The notes beneath the pieces are model-generated. The model did no database searches and was not told the origin of the DNA. It was given only the letters and a program-made list of their open reading frames with translations. 64,000 nt of DNA. It comes from Flavivirga spongiicola (GTDB taxonomy: Bacteria > Bacteroidota > Bacteroidia > Flavobacteriales > Flavobacteriaceae). Shown in pieces: positions 54,674-62,423 of this stretch; within the stretch, counting starts at the first letter, position 1, and each line of letters begins with the position of its first letter. Location of the stretch: positions 159,001 to 223,000 of the forward strand of contig NZ_JAUOEO010000001.1 in NCBI RefSeq assembly GCF_030540825.1. Reading direction: 5' to 3'. The translations under genes were made by a program, and so were the position numbers.

Positions 54674-55843
54674 TTAATAGCGGTCTAATTCCGGGTTAAT
54701 TTCAACAGCAAATCTATCGATGCCACCATCCAAATTGTAAACCTTTTCAAAACCATTATCGTTTAAATAATTAACTATGCTTCTACTTCGCCCTCCATGA
54801 TGGCACATAACAACAATTATTTTATTTTCGGGTAATGTGTCTAGTTTATCGACTACTTGATTTAAAGGAAGCAATGTAGCTCCTTCAATATGGCAAATGT
54901 CAAATTCGTAAGGTTCCCGAACATCGAGTATAAATAAATCATGGTCTTGTTTTATGAGTTCTGAAAGTACTTGTGGTTGCATGTCTTGCTCCTGCTCCCA
55001 ATTTTCCAGAGTATTTGGATGGTTTGTAGTACTATACTCTGTTTTTTTTACACCACAAAATTCATCGTAATCTATAAGCGCTTTTACTTTAGGGTGCTCA
55101 CCGCAGACAGGACAGTCTGGATTCGCTTTTAGTTTTATTTCAGAAAATGTCATACCAAGTGCATCGTAAAGTAATAATCGACCTATTAAAAGAGATCCCT
55201 TTCCTAAAATTAATTTTACAACTTCTGTACCTTGTAACATACCTACAACCCCAGGCAAGACTCCTAAAACACCTGCTTCTTCGCACGAAGGGACAGTCCC
55301 TGGTGCTGGAGGATTAGGAAAAAGACAGCGGTAGCATGGTCCTTTTTCTGCCCAAAACACACTCACCTGGCCTTCAAACCGATATACAGAACCATATACA
55401 TTTGGCTTTCCTAATAATACACAGGCGTCGTTAACTAAATAGCGTGTTTGAAAATTATCGGTCCCATCTGCCACTATATCATACTTGTCAATAATCTCCA
55501 TAGCATTTTTAGATGTTAGGGCTTCATTGTGTTGTACAATAGTAATTTCAGGGTTTATTTCTTTCAGTTTTTCTGATGCCGATTCATTTTTTAATCTTCC
55601 GATATCGGATGTGCCATGAATAATTTGTCTTTGTAAGTTAGAGGCATCTACTGTATCATGATCCACAAGCCCAAGTTTACCAATACCTGAAGCCGCTAAA
55701 TACATAGCTAAAGGCGAACCTAATCCGCCAAGTCCAACAACGAGTACTGAGGCGTTCTTTAATTTTAACTGACCTTCTACACCAACTTCAGACAATAATA
55801 AATGTCTGGAATATCTCTTAAGCTCACTTTTTGTTAATTTCAT
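54674..55843 (-). CDS. moeB: MoeB/ThiF-type E1 with C-terminal rhodanese domain
   Basis: 389 residues, cytoplasmic. The E1 part (about 1-255) has RYSRHLLLSEVG, VLVVGLGGLGSPLAMYLA, ASNLQRQIIH, VADGTDNFQTRYLVND and Zn Cys pairs CYRCLF and CPVCGE. The rhodanese part (about 280-389) has FILDVREPYEFDICHIEGA and an active-site loop CHHGGRSR. The fusion adenylates and sulfurates MoaD/ThiS-type carriers. It is 43 bp upstream of the importer binding-protein gene. Because it can serve as the general molybdopterin MoeB, the short ThiF at 50619 may have a different carrier or product. It is preceded by a DUF4091 gene, 59 bp away. Confidence 0.92.
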   Translation of the reverse strand: MKLTKSELKRYSRHLLLSEVGVEGQLKLKNASVLVVGLGGLGSPLAMYLAASGIGKLGLVDHDTVDASNLQRQIIHGTSDIGRLKNESASEKLKEINPEITIVQHNEALTSKNAMEIIDKYDIVADGTDNFQTRYLVNDACVLLGKPNVYGSVYRFEGQVSVFWAEKGPCYRCLFPNPPAPGTVPSCEEAGVLGVLPGVVGMLQGTEVVKLILGKGSLLIGRLLLYDALGMTFSEIKLKANPDCPVCGEHPKVKALIDYDEFCGVKKTEYSTTNHPNTLENWEQEQDMQPQVLSELIKQDHDLFILDVREPYEFDICHIEGATLLPLNQVVDKLDTLPENKIIVVMCHHGGRSRSIVNYLNDNGFEKVYNLDGGIDRFAVEINPELDRY

Positions 55844-55902
55844 TTTTTGTATATAAAATATGAACTACAACAACACTATTAATAATAAAACAGCAGATTA
55901 TT

Positions 55903-57543
55903 TTAATTCTTATCTAATTTTTCAAGTAATCTTTTTCGAACTTTTCTGTAAAGTGCTATGTCTGTTTTATAATCATCAAAAAGTTTAAAACAGGACTCCA
56001 TGAGTTTTATTCTTTCTTTTTTCTCTAATATCTTAAAAAGTTCTGCATCTTCCAGTCCTATCCTATGGGCGTTAAAACGTAAGGAAACCCATGGCTCATT
56101 AATTCCCGGATAAATAATATGGGTATCTCCTGCCGGTAATTTATTCTTTGTATTAGGTAGCTGTGGATGATCTACAACGCTTTTTATAAATGGATTTGGC
56201 GAGTTATAATGATTTAAACCCCAATGTAAATAGCCTCCCAGTTCAAACTTCGCTAAGCTCCAACCTAAATATACTTGACGCAGTTTATGCTGATCAAGTA
56301 AACGATTCAACCATTTACCTCCAGGAATTAAACAGGTATACACCCAAACTTGGTCACCAGCCTTTTTTTTATTCTCAAAAAATTCTTGATGTTTTTGATA
56401 TTCCTGAACTTGCGGACACCAATAATCAACCGCATCAGAAAGCCCTAATGTCATTGTTGCTTCTAAAATTGATGCATTTTCAAAATATTTTCTCAAATGT
56501 TTTACAAATAATTTATAATCATCAACAACTTCATCAGTAGGCTCGTCAGAAATATGAAACATGATACGTCCGTTCCATTCATTTTTATCGATGATCTTTT
56601 TAAGTTGGGTAAAAACGGTTTCGTAAAATGCATAGCCTTCTTCTGAATTTACCAACATATCTGAATTTAAATTAGAGCTCAGCGTTGTAGAAGACCAATC
56701 TCCTTTTGTTCTATGTGCTAAGGGTGAAAATTCAATGTAATAGATTCCTGCATCAGAAAATATTTTAATTAATTTTTCCAATCTGGCACTTTGCAACTGA
56801 GGGACTTCCTGCACCTTTTCAAACATATCAGACAACGTTACCCAAAAAACATTTTGCCTTCCTTCTGCCATAATCTCAGCATACTTTTTTATAAGCTCCC
56901 AATGGTTTTGGCTCCACATATCGACGTCATGACTTTTAGCCATTCTTTTTAAACTAAACCAATTGGTATATCCGTAGGTATTATATCCCGAATCTGGAAC
57001 GGTACTTTTGTGGACTACCGTTGTAACATGCAATATTTTGGAAAAATTTAAGCCTTTAATTTCAAGTGTTGACTCATAAGTTCCTTCTGAAAGTTGCTTA
57101 GGAATAGCCCATTTTATATTAAATGCTTCTGTTTTATGCTCGCTAAAAAAAGGAAACGTTATGGGCTGCAGAACTTCATAAACACGAAAAGGAGCTCTTC
57201 TTAAAACATGTGGGTTTGTTTGGTTAGTGTACTGCTCGGTTCTACTATCTAAACCCGTGTTTTCTTCTACAGGTACATCAAGTAATCTGCATGTCTTCAC
57301 TTTATAAAATAACCCTTCTAAATTATGGTTGATCTTAATAATATCTTTTTCTTCCAATTTATTCAAAAGGATATTCACACTTAACACGCCTCCCTTTGGT
57401 GCATGTAATGTTATATGATTAACCTCTTCAATTATTTTAGTGTCTGGATATAATGGTGCCAACTCATCAAACAGACTTATTTTTTGAGCATAAACTGAAT
57501 ATTGAACTAAAATTAGACTAATTACAACTAACGTTTTTTTCAT
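55903..57543 (-). CDS. DUF4091/GH123-like secreted protein
   Basis: 546 residues with a Sec signal (VVISLILVQYSVYAQ). An N-terminal beta-rich half (about 20-175) is followed by a TIM-barrel-like half (about 180-480) and a DUF4091-type end (GLEDAELFKILEKKE). Adjacent acidic residues in FHISDEPTDE (about 329-330) resemble the Asp-Glu pair of GH123 beta-N-acetylgalactosaminidases, in which substrate-assisted catalysis is known. The assignment is by motif, not by overall similarity. It and the next gene upstream are divergent paralogues of the same family, next to a sulfatase and a GH20 gene, so an amino-sugar glycan is a likely target. Confidence 0.72.
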   Translation of the reverse strand: MKKTLVVISLILVQYSVYAQKISLFDELAPLYPDTKIIEEVNHITLHAPKGGVLSVNILLNKLEEKDIIKINHNLEGLFYKVKTCRLLDVPVEENTGLDSRTEQYTNQTNPHVLRRAPFRVYEVLQPITFPFFSEHKTEAFNIKWAIPKQLSEGTYESTLEIKGLNFSKILHVTTVVHKSTVPDSGYNTYGYTNWFSLKRMAKSHDVDMWSQNHWELIKKYAEIMAEGRQNVFWVTLSDMFEKVQEVPQLQSARLEKLIKIFSDAGIYYIEFSPLAHRTKGDWSSTTLSSNLNSDMLVNSEEGYAFYETVFTQLKKIIDKNEWNGRIMFHISDEPTDEVVDDYKLFVKHLRKYFENASILEATMTLGLSDAVDYWCPQVQEYQKHQEFFENKKKAGDQVWVYTCLIPGGKWLNRLLDQHKLRQVYLGWSLAKFELGGYLHWGLNHYNSPNPFIKSVVDHPQLPNTKNKLPAGDTHIIYPGINEPWVSLRFNAHRIGLEDAELFKILEKKERIKLMESCFKLFDDYKTDIALYRKVRKRLLEKLDKN

Positions 57544-57586
57544 AAGTCTATATTTATTGTTTTTTAATTGTCATACTTCGACTTTA

Positions 57587-57623
57587 GTTTATGCTGAGCG
57601 TAGTCGGAGTACTCAGCATAAAC
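57587..57623. repeat. 12-bp-stem hairpin in the gap between two DUF4091 genes
   Basis: GTTTATGCTGAG at 57587-57598 and CTCAGCATAAAC at 57612-57623 are perfect reverse complements with a 13-nt loop. It lies about 100 bp after the stop of the upstream gene and 45 bp before the next start. It resembles flavobacterial intergenic palindromes (the nearby TACTTCGACTTTAG also fits). It could act as a terminator or mRNA stabiliser. Confidence 0.5.
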
Positions 57624-57719
57624 ATGTAGTTTCCATACAATCATTTATTCTCAAGATTTTATTTTTTGTCAATGGAATTCATTATGAACATTGCATTTAT
57701 AAATGATTTTCAATTCTAT

Positions 57720-59477
57720 TTATTTTTTGGCTAACCCATTTAATTCCTTTTTAGCATTTCTGAGCATCCCTTCTAAATCTTCCGGCTTTTTAGTGATATT
57801 AAATTCGGCTACTAATTTATTTAAAGTATCTAATGCTACCTTCATGTCTCTTTTAGTAAAATCTTCACGTAGAATTCTAATTTTTTCTGCATCTTGAATA
57901 CCTTCTCTTAAAGTTTCAAAACGAATGGAGCTTCTATTATCCGGATACACCATATACGTATCGCCTGCAGGCCACGCTCTAAAACGTGAATCTTGCAAAG
58001 GGTTTTCTACCCAACTATTATATGCCCATCGTAAAAAACCATCAAAATTAGCAGCTATACTATACCATCCTATAAAAACGCCTTCAGCTGGTGGCGAAAA
58101 TGTAAACACATTAGGGAATCCGTCAGAACAGCATACATAGTGTGTACTAATATAACCGTTTTGCTTTCTCAGTTTTAAATCTTCCTCATCTACTGTTGCT
58201 CCAAAAGCAACAGATAAATCTTTTAACTCGTTTGGATATAATTTATAACTTTTATGATTGTCTGCAAATGAAGCTCCAAATTCCGGAGCGTATTTATTTA
58301 ATAACTTGAACATCGCTTTCATTTCCTTTGGTCCACGTTCATCCATAGCCATTCTGGTAATATTGTTCCATCCTTTTTCTACCAGATGTGTTTTAAACTG
58401 ACTTAAAAATGGGATCCATAAATCTTCATATTCTTTTGTTCCTGGTGGCGCTTTTATCTTTACCTCTTCACCTTTGGCCTCATCAAAATAATAAAACTCA
58501 TTCCCCCAAGGCACCATAGAATAACAGCTAATTTGATTTTTAACTCCTAAATCCATCATGAATTGTACCCAGTTATCAAAAACAGTATAATCGTATTCCC
58601 ATGTGCCATCTGTTTTCTTTTTCCAATCAATCATGGCTTCAAATTGGTCGAAAGTTTGTCCACCCCAAGGACGTTTGTTTAGTGACACCGTAATTACTTT
58701 TTGACCTGCATCAGCAAGTGTTTTCATAAGTGGTTTTAATAAATCCCAATGCTCTTGAGACCATGTTTCTACTTTATGAAAACGTGCTACAGCATAAGGA
58801 TTTTGCCATAAATCTAAATGAAACTTCCAATCGGCAGGAAGCGGTAATATTTTATCTATAACATCCAGTTGAAATTTAAATTTTTGTGAATCTTGCCCCT
58901 CAATATTTAAAGTTACTGTACTAGTATATGTATTAGGTTTTGCATCTTGAGGAACATCCATAGTGACCCAAATTGGTCTAGTTTCTTGTGCTTTAATTTT
59001 GTACGAACTAACGGGTTCTAAAGCATCGGCAGCTAAAGATGATGCAAAATCTTCTGGTTTTCTATAGCCACAACCTCCAGCAAATTCATCTGTAATTACA
59101 TATTTTACAAATCGTAATTGGGCAATACTTGATGGTAATGAGCTTCCGTCTTCTGAAATAAAATCCGAAATTTCTAAATCAACTTTATTTATAGAATCGT
59201 TACTCCATAAAACCATTTGGGCAGAAACTCGCTCACCTTTCCAGGCTTCATCTTCCCAAGAATTACGTTGTTCAATTTTTGGAATGACACTTTTTACAAA
59301 ACGGTTATCTTTAGAAGTGATTGATGCGTGTAAACCTTTTTCAACAGTCAGCCAATTTTCATCGGCTTTAGGAGACGGGTCTTGTGGTTCTACATAAGTT
59401 TGGGCTATTACAATATCTTTTTGTTGTTGACAGCTAATGGATAAACTAATGCATAAAGCAAATAATATATATTTCAT
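57720..59477 (-). CDS. DUF4091/GH123-like lipoprotein
   Basis: 585 residues, lipobox LSISC (Cys16). The N-terminal beta-sandwich (about 30-220) includes ERVSAQMVLWSNDSI and an EDFASSLAADALEPVSSY segment. The barrel-like half (about 225-490) has LDLWQNPYAVARF and RMAMDERGPKEMKAMF; the adjacent Asp-Glu (about 369-370) is the candidate catalytic pair as in GH123. The C-terminal DUF4091 part is SSIRFETLREGIQDAEKI. It is paralogous to the gene at 55903-57543 but retains more of the canonical motifs. It starts 10 bp after the sulfatase stop, so sulfate removal and glycosidic cleavage are probably co-expressed. Confidence 0.8.
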   Translation of the reverse strand: MKYILFALCISLSISCQQQKDIVIAQTYVEPQDPSPKADENWLTVEKGLHASITSKDNRFVKSVIPKIEQRNSWEDEAWKGERVSAQMVLWSNDSINKVDLEISDFISEDGSSLPSSIAQLRFVKYVITDEFAGGCGYRKPEDFASSLAADALEPVSSYKIKAQETRPIWVTMDVPQDAKPNTYTSTVTLNIEGQDSQKFKFQLDVIDKILPLPADWKFHLDLWQNPYAVARFHKVETWSQEHWDLLKPLMKTLADAGQKVITVSLNKRPWGGQTFDQFEAMIDWKKKTDGTWEYDYTVFDNWVQFMMDLGVKNQISCYSMVPWGNEFYYFDEAKGEEVKIKAPPGTKEYEDLWIPFLSQFKTHLVEKGWNNITRMAMDERGPKEMKAMFKLLNKYAPEFGASFADNHKSYKLYPNELKDLSVAFGATVDEEDLKLRKQNGYISTHYVCCSDGFPNVFTFSPPAEGVFIGWYSIAANFDGFLRWAYNSWVENPLQDSRFRAWPAGDTYMVYPDNRSSIRFETLREGIQDAEKIRILREDFTKRDMKVALDTLNKLVAEFNITKKPEDLEGMLRNAKKELNGLAKK

Positions 59478-59487
59478 CTTGATATAT

Positions 59488-61062
59488 TTAGTTATTATAA
59501 TTATTAAGTACGTCTTGGTTATCAGGCCAAGGCACTATTTGATTTGTATTAGTGTTTGTTGGCATTTGAGCATTTACACTTCTTAAATAGTCCCCTAATT
59601 CTTGAGCCAATGCTTTAAGCTTTATAATTTCTTTTGAAGCTAAATTTGATGTTTCGCCAATATCATTAGTAATATTAAATAATTCAAAATGGCTATCCAT
59701 ATGATAATAAATTAATTTCCAATCACCCTTTCTTATGGTACTTGTCGCACCTATTCCTGGTCCAGATGGTCCCCAATTATTAGGATAATGCCAAAACAAA
59801 GCTCTATTATTGTTATTTTGCTTTTCTCCTTTTAAAATGGAAGAAAAACTTTTTCCATCAACCTGTTGAACCGTTTTATAATTTGATATTCCAGCTAGCT
59901 CAATAATGGTAGGGAAGAAATCTTCAATAATTACAAAATCATCAGTACTTGTATTTTTTTTAGTAATTCCTGGCCATTTTACAATCATAGGCTCTCTTAT
60001 TCCTCCTTCATGAGCAGAACCTTTTCCACTTGAAAGCGGTTTGTTATGTGTATGTACTTTGCCTCCTCTAGCTACTGCACTCAGACCTCCATTATCTGAC
60101 ATAAATAAAATAATGGTATTATCTGAAACACCTTTCTTATCAAGATAATCCATAATATCACCTAAGCTCTTATCCATACCTTCAACCATAGAAGCATATT
60201 TTGCTTCTGTTGGATGCAGGCCTTGATCTATGTACTTTTGTTCGAATCTGGGATCTCCTTGTATAGGGGTATGCACTGCGTAATGTGCCATGTACAAATA
60301 AAAAGGCTCTTTTTTGTCAATAGCTTTATCCATAGCAGAAATAGCTTCTTGGGTTAAAGCTTCAGTTAAAAACACATCTTTTCCAGAGTATTTTTCCAAA
60401 CCAGGAACATCCCAAATACTATTTTTATTAATATCTTTTTTAAAATTTTGAATGCCATAATAGCTTCCGGGAGCTCCCGCTGCATGTCCGGCGATATTGA
60501 TATCAAAACCAAAATTGATAGGGTCTTCGCCCGGAGTATCCGCTGCACCAAAATGGGCCTTACCTGCATGAATAGTTAAATAACCATTATCTTTTAAAAC
60601 CTGAGGCAACGCTGTAATGTGCGTAGAACGTTCTATAGAATCTGTTGGTTGAATACCATTTAAATTCCATTCCGGCATAGATAACCCCTTAGGAGGCCTT
60701 ACCTCTGAAATTCCTCTTTTAAGTGTCCAATTGGTAACCCGATGTCTTGCGGCATTCATCCCAGACATTAAGCTTACTCGTGTTGGTGAGCACACTGCCG
60801 TAGCGTATGCCTGTGTGAATTTCATTCCTTCACTTGCCAGACGCTCCATGTTAGGTGTTTGATACAGGTTATTGAAAGTTGTTTTTTCTTTCCAAAAAGG
60901 CACAGAAGTATCCTGCCACCCCATATCGTCTATCATAAATAGAACAATATTTGGGCTACTTATGGACTCTTTTTCTATTACTTTATCATTACCCTGACTA
61001 TATTTACATGTCAATAAAAACAAACACAAACTAACAGGCAAAAGCATCTTAAAATATCTCAT
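59488..61062 (-). CDS. Formylglycine-dependent type I sulfatase
   Basis: 524 residues with a probable lipoprotein signal (LFLLTCK, Cys19). The N-terminus has the metal-binding Asp pair in NIVLFMIDDMGWQD (D45, D46). The maturation motif CSPTR (C91 in AVCSPTRVSLMSG) is complete, so it needs formylglycine-generating enzyme and should be active. Further metal/substrate ligands are in MSDNGGLSA and the NKPLSSGKGSAHEGGIREP segment. S1-family sulfatases remove sulfate esters from carbohydrates. With GH20 and DUF4091/GH123-like neighbours, a sulfated N-acetylhexosamine is the likely substrate. The anaerobic/aerobic maturation enzyme is not in the window. Confidence 0.93.
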   Translation of the reverse strand: MRYFKMLLPVSLCLFLLTCKYSQGNDKVIEKESISSPNIVLFMIDDMGWQDTSVPFWKEKTTFNNLYQTPNMERLASEGMKFTQAYATAVCSPTRVSLMSGMNAARHRVTNWTLKRGISEVRPPKGLSMPEWNLNGIQPTDSIERSTHITALPQVLKDNGYLTIHAGKAHFGAADTPGEDPINFGFDINIAGHAAGAPGSYYGIQNFKKDINKNSIWDVPGLEKYSGKDVFLTEALTQEAISAMDKAIDKKEPFYLYMAHYAVHTPIQGDPRFEQKYIDQGLHPTEAKYASMVEGMDKSLGDIMDYLDKKGVSDNTIILFMSDNGGLSAVARGGKVHTHNKPLSSGKGSAHEGGIREPMIVKWPGITKKNTSTDDFVIIEDFFPTIIELAGISNYKTVQQVDGKSFSSILKGEKQNNNNRALFWHYPNNWGPSGPGIGATSTIRKGDWKLIYYHMDSHFELFNITNDIGETSNLASKEIIKLKALAQELGDYLRSVNAQMPTNTNTNQIVPWPDNQDVLNNYNN

Positions 61063-61363
61063 TATCTATAGCAATTTTAATATTAAATAGCACATATTGT
61101 TACTAACTTATTTTTCTTGGTTTTTTAGGCACACTCTTTTTTCAATATGGTATTGAAGTCTTTTAAGCTACCCAGTCAAGCTGAGCACATGTTTTTATAA
61201 TTGGCTGCAAAATGCTCTTTCATCCCCACATTTTGTCTTTTTATTACTCTGTAGCGATGCTATGCTGTTCAAAAAAGACTTCATTTGGGAATGAAATTAC
61301 TATTTTTCGCTTCAATCAAAAAAGCTTAAACTACTTCATTTAATACAAATTAGCATTCTATAT
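61063..61363. repeat. 301-bp gap with a second copy of the 11.4-kb intergenic repeat
   Basis: No gene. From about 61228 to 61322 the sequence aligns by eye with 11397-11500, sharing the GTAGCGATGCTATGC core, the TTCAAAAAAGACTT stretch and TATTTTTCGCTT. It lies upstream of the sulfatase and downstream of the GH43/117-like gene. The orientation relative to the downstream minus-strand gene is the same as at 11.4 kb. Confidence 0.6.
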
Positions 61364-62407
61364 TCAATCTTTAATTTCAATCTCATAACGTATTAAATAT
61401 GGCCAAATATTATTAGCTGTATCTCCATAAATCATAGAAATACCCCATTTTATATTTTCTCTTTGATTTTTTTCTCCTTTAAAATCATCAAACCTAAAAT
61501 ATCCTGGCGCTTTAGGATATTCGTCAGCTATTTTTCCTATTATAGAAAAGTTAACACCATCTTTTGCATATTGTAACGTTCTACCTTCTGCTCCATGATT
61601 AGAAAGCATTGTCATGACACCTTCTTTATAAGGCCAAACCATCACTTCGTGCCCGCCGTTGGTAATAGGGTTTTTTTCGTATTTCAAATAAGGTCCGTCA
61701 GGTTTATCGGCAATAGCAACACCCATTTTGGTATGTTTGGGCCCATCGACTCCATATTTTGAAGATCTCCCTTTGTAGTACAACCAATACTTTTTGTTTC
61801 TATACAATATACATGCATCGTCTATTCTGTAACTATCAAAATCATCTTCATTATTACTTATTTCCAAAATAGGTTTATTTGAAACTTTTACAAATGGTCC
61901 CTCTGGTGAATCTGATACCATTAAGCCTAGTGCCGTAATATCATTGATTGCATTATTCTCAAAATTGCCATCAGGATTTCCTGGAGTTGATTTTACACCT
62001 GTATAAAACAAATAATATTTGTTATTTGCTTTTAAAACATTGGGCGTAAATACACTAAAAGCGTCCCAAGTACCTTGTGTTCCTTTTGGAATCGCCTCTC
62101 CTTTTTCTTCCCAACTAATGCCATCTTTAGAAATAGCATACCAAATAGATGCATTGTAACCACTAAACCCTTTGTCTGTTTTTGTGTACCATATATAATA
62201 TTGATTGTTTGCAAAAATAATATCACTTGGATCTCTACGCGTAATACCTTGTTCTGCTCCAATATTAGTTAAATTCGTGTATTTATACGCAACCGTTTTT
62301 AAAACTTCTTCTTTTATATCTGATGCTTTTTCTTCTTGTTGATACTTTTTACAGCTATTTGATACTAAAAGCGTCATAATAATGAGTATAAGATTACTAT
62401 TTTTCAT
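61364..62407 (-). CDS. GH43/GH117-like five-bladed propeller lipoprotein
   Basis: 347 residues, lipobox VSNSC (Cys19). Propeller landmarks are ITRRDPSDIIFANNQYYIWYTK (first 20 residues shown as RRDPSDII and YYIWYTK), GTWDAFSVFTPNVL, YRIDDACILYRNKKYWLYYKG and GGHEVMVWPYKEG. The RRDPSD plus WYAISKDG pattern resembles GH117, the 3,6-anhydro-L-galactosidase group, more than classical GH43, but I cannot exclude a different subfamily. The candidate acids are the Asp of RRDP, the Asp of RIDD and the Glu of GHEVMVW. It follows the GH20 gene by 16 bp and is separated from the sulfatase gene by the 301-bp repeat region. Confidence 0.72.
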   Translation of the reverse strand: MKNSNLILIIMTLLVSNSCKKYQQEEKASDIKEEVLKTVAYKYTNLTNIGAEQGITRRDPSDIIFANNQYYIWYTKTDKGFSGYNASIWYAISKDGISWEEKGEAIPKGTQGTWDAFSVFTPNVLKANNKYYLFYTGVKSTPGNPDGNFENNAINDITALGLMVSDSPEGPFVKVSNKPILEISNNEDDFDSYRIDDACILYRNKKYWLYYKGRSSKYGVDGPKHTKMGVAIADKPDGPYLKYEKNPITNGGHEVMVWPYKEGVMTMLSNHGAEGRTLQYAKDGVNFSIIGKIADEYPKAPGYFRFDDFKGEKNQRENIKWGISMIYGDTANNIWPYLIRYEIEIKD

Positions 62408-62423
62408 TCTAAATTAAATTATA

